Of a DNA stretch of 33,093 nt, positions 31,546 to 33,093 are shown in pieces (the stretch's first letter is position 1; each line of letters starts with the position of its first letter). The stretch is from Halobacteriales archaeon QS_9_67_15 (GTDB lineage Archaea > Halobacteriota > Halobacteria > Halobacteriales > Haloarculaceae), in assembly GCA_003023165.1 (NCBI GenBank), contig PXSD01000169.1, positions 12,582 to 45,674 on the forward strand, in the 5' to 3' direction. The notes under the pieces were generated by a model, which was not told the origin of the DNA, made no database searches, and worked only from the letters and a program-made list of their open reading frames with translations. A program made the translations under genes and the position numbers.

Positions 31546-32226
31546 ATGAAGCAGGCGTTTGTCGACCTACTCCGGGACAACGCGGCTCACGCCGACGAGT
31601 TCCGGTCCCTGTTCGACGACGTGCAGGAGTCACAGCGTCCGGAGGTGGTCGCTGTCTGCTGTTCGGACTCCCGTGTGCTCCAGGACCACATGTGGGGAAA
31701 CGAACGACCCGGGCAGGTGTTCACGGCCAGTAACATCGGGAACCGGGTGAGCCAGCGGACCGAGCGCGGGGAGGTCGTCTCCGGGGACGTCCTCTATCCC
31801 ATCGCACACACGGGGACGGAGACGGCAGTCGTCACGGGGCACACCGGCTGTGGCGCGGTGACGGCGACCTATCAAGCCCTCACGGGCGACCTCTCGGAAC
31901 CGCCGGGGATCGAACACTGTCTGAGCCTGCTGAAACCCCGTCTCGAACCGGGCGTCGCGGCACTCCCCGACGGACTCGACGACGAGACGGCCGTCAACCA
32001 CCTCGTCGAGTACAACGTCGACCGCCAGGTCGAGTTCCTGATGGAGAGCGACACCATCCCGGACTCCGTCGAAGTGATCGGCGTCGTCTACGACTTCCAG
32101 GACGTCTACTCGGGCGAGCGAGGCGAGATTCACGTCGTCAATGTCAATGGCGAGACCGACGTGGAGAGGCTCCGGCGCGACAACGCCGCGGCCGCCTCGC
32201 GTATCGACCGGCTCTGGGAGTACTGA
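31546..32226 (+). CDS. Beta-class carbonic anhydrase
   Basis: 226 aa. Interconverts CO2 and bicarbonate with a zinc ion. The three zinc ligands are visible: Cys39 in VCCSDSRV (the CxDxR motif, with Asp41-Arg43 dyad) and His99 with Cys102 in GHTGCGAV. FTASNIGNRV is the usual strand after the first motif. Ends with VYDFQDVYSGERGEIHVVNV. Length and motifs fit the prokaryotic beta class. Monocistronic. Confidence 0.92.
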   Translation: MKQAFVDLLRDNAAHADEFRSLFDDVQESQRPEVVAVCCSDSRVLQDHMWGNERPGQVFTASNIGNRVSQRTERGEVVSGDVLYPIAHTGTETAVVTGHTGCGAVTATYQALTGDLSEPPGIEHCLSLLKPRLEPGVAALPDGLDDETAVNHLVEYNVDRQVEFLMESDTIPDSVEVIGVVYDFQDVYSGERGEIHVVNVNGETDVERLRRDNAAAASRIDRLWEY

Positions 32227-32239
32227 GCGGCGGCGACGG

Positions 32240-32663
32240 CGAAGGCGGCCGTCACGACAGTCATTCGTCTCGACCGGCAACGGGTGGTCAACGACGGGCT
32301 CGACACGCGCCGGGTGACCGCCGACGGCGACCCCGAAGAGGTGCCGGTCGACATTACCGTCGCACGCGGCACGCCCCCAGGTCGTCGGCCGGTACGGCGG
32401 CGACGTACACGCGTTGTGTGCTGCCTCGGAACAGCGAAGGTAGCGCTCTCCGAACCACGCCGCGTCCTCGGGGCCCAGGTACGGGGTCCCAACGGGACCG
32501 ATCGGGAGGGTGTCGCCAGCACTCTCCCACCGATAGCGACGCGTTCGGGATCGGCCTCGATATCCTCGGCGTTCTGTACAACCCATTCCGTCGCGGCGCA
32601 CGCGTTCCTGACCGCCGCCGGGAACGGATTCTCCGGCGCCGGTCGATAGTCGATGAGCCCGTG
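32240..32663 (-). pseudogene. Decayed alpha/beta-hydrolase (HSL-type esterase/lipase) remnant
   Basis: On the - strand from about 32663: LIDYRPAPENPFPAAVRNA, then VQNAEDIEADPERVAIGG in one frame, then the nucleophile elbow GGESAGD only after a one-base shift. After an apparent loss of about 50 codons the match continues as GPEDAAWFGERYLRCSEAAHN, then VYVAAVPADDLG and GVPRATVMSTG in further frames. These are the ordered motifs of hormone-sensitive-lipase-type hydrolases (DYRLAPE, GDSAG, YLR, PPATV). At least three frameshifts and a missing N-terminal third, including the HGGG oxyanion motif, mean the gene is dead. Its truncated end abuts the inverted-repeat element at 32665. Confidence 0.75.
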
Positions 32664-32664
32664 G

Positions 32665-32750
32665 CTATAGTAGAATTTGAAAGCGTTTACACGGTCGATC
32701 GCACGTGGTCATGCGGTCGTCCGAGCGATGTCTTTCAAATTCTACTATAG
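32665..32750. mobile_element. 86-bp MITE-like element with 19-bp perfect terminal inverted repeats
   Basis: CTATAGTAGAATTTGAAAG (32665-32683) and its exact reverse complement (32732-32750) flank 48 bp of non-coding sequence. The AT-rich arms differ from the GC-rich surroundings. It sits at the truncation point of the esterase remnant, as expected of an insertion or of a deletion formed at an insertion. No clear target duplication is seen. A regulatory hairpin is the alternative. Confidence 0.65.
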
Positions 32751-33027
32751 TTCGTCAGTCGCCGCGAGGTCCCGCTTCGAGTCAGTGCCCGTGTCGCCCG
32801 TGGAACGGTGGTATCGTTTACCGATTCGGGACAAACGAGCGACTGCCGGAAGAAGACCTGGCGACTCGATCAGCGATAGAAGTCCTGAAACGCCTGAATT
32901 CGTCTACCGCTTGCTCCTCTGTTCGACCTTGTTCAAATTGATGAAATCCATGGTACATTTGTGAGAAAACAAGCATCGTGGGTAATAGTGGGTAAAAGTT
33001 ATACAGCAGTGAGTTGTAGTGCACGAC
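32751..33027. other. AT-richer non-coding spacer
   Basis: I see no supported gene in these 277 bp. The short open frames on either strand lack any recognisable domain or start signal. From about 32880 the base composition is clearly richer in A+T than the rest of the window, as is common near insertion sequences or acquired DNA. The last 50 bp hold the promoter of the next gene. Confidence 0.4.
32978..33004 (+). promoter_or_regulatory. Promoter with two direct GTGGGTAA repeats and TATA box
   Basis: GTGGGTAA occurs at 32978-32985 and again at 32988-32995, one helical turn apart, overlapping a TATA box AAAAGTTATAC (32994-33004) centred 29 nt before ATG 33028. Two in-phase repeats on a core promoter suggest a repressor site, perhaps autoregulation by the encoded protein. 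Confidence 0.45.
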
Positions 33028-33093
33028 ATGACGAAAGTGGACGCTCGCGACCTGCGAACCAACGAAACCGACGACCGAGGCCGAATCTACCTC
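33028..33093 (+). CDS. Possible AbrB/VapB-like protein, 3' partial
   Basis: Only 22 codons are in the window: MTKVDARDLRTNETDDRGRI then YL. DxRGRIYL resembles the first strand of AbrB-type swapped-hairpin DNA-binding proteins, many of which are antitoxins. The good upstream TATA box and in-phase repeats support a real gene. The family call is a guess from a very short stretch. Confidence 0.4.
   Translation, partial: MTKVDARDLRTNETDDRGRIYL

Noticed and set aside
32818-33024. 68-codon - strand open frame in the AT-rich spacer
   Set aside because: No recognisable domain; its start overlaps the TATA box region of the + strand gene and composition is unlike the neighbouring genes.

Overview
The window is haloarchaeal chromosome. 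The DNA is GC-rich with strong third-position G/C bias and the proteins are acidic. Exported proteins carry twin-arginine lipobox signals followed by acidic or Thr-rich linkers. Many genes have a TATA-like box centred about 27-30 nt before the start codon, the pattern of leaderless archaeal mRNAs. Small CxxC zinc-ribbon proteins of haloarchaeal type are common. I cannot name the genus.

Layout: (1) 3-566 is the end of a bacterio-opsin-activator-like HTH regulator. (2) 679-5985 is a complete branched-chain amino acid/amide (HAAT) ABC operon: binding protein, two ATPases, two permeases. It is followed by an overlapping KAS III-type thiolase gene that has lost its catalytic-cysteine segment (5982-6874). 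(3) 7000-9403 holds convergent D-xylose dehydrogenase and xylonate dehydratase genes, early steps of oxidative pentose degradation. (4) 9629-13212 holds a zinc-ribbon protein, a sugar-nucleotide bifunctional enzyme, a winged-helix protein, GTP cyclohydrolase III and a CBS/zinc-ribbon protein. (5) 13449-19087 is a second HAAT transporter, with the binding-protein gene converging on its four-gene operon. The binding protein appears to lack about 39 residues of its ligand-binding lobe. (6) 19428-22327 holds a GNAT acetyltransferase, tRNA-Thr(UGU), small zinc proteins, a PEBP lipoprotein, an 82-bp palindromic repeat, an unknown acidic protein and an acyl-CoA thioesterase. (7) 22477-32226 is mostly housekeeping: geranylgeranyl-reductase-family flavoprotein, FAH-family hydrolase, prephenate dehydrogenase coupled to an Rsm22-like methyltransferase, SurE, a frameshifted Hvo_1808-type surface protein, an AAC(3)-family acetyltransferase, an NAD(P)HX dehydratase-like kinase, a small unknown protein and a beta-carbonic anhydrase. 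(8) 32240-33093 is a decayed end: an alpha/beta-hydrolase remnant cut by a small 19-bp inverted-repeat element, AT-richer spacer, and the start of a possible AbrB-like protein.

No convincing new multi-gene system (defence, mobile or biosynthetic) is visible. The most notable signals are sequence lesions and small DNA structures: two genes missing about 40 codons around functional sites, two frameshifted genes, an 82-bp near-palindromic repeat with a 31-bp partial copy elsewhere in the window, a MITE-like inverted repeat at the edge of a dead gene, and two long perfect palindromes near promoters. Several lesions could be assembly errors and should be checked against reads first.
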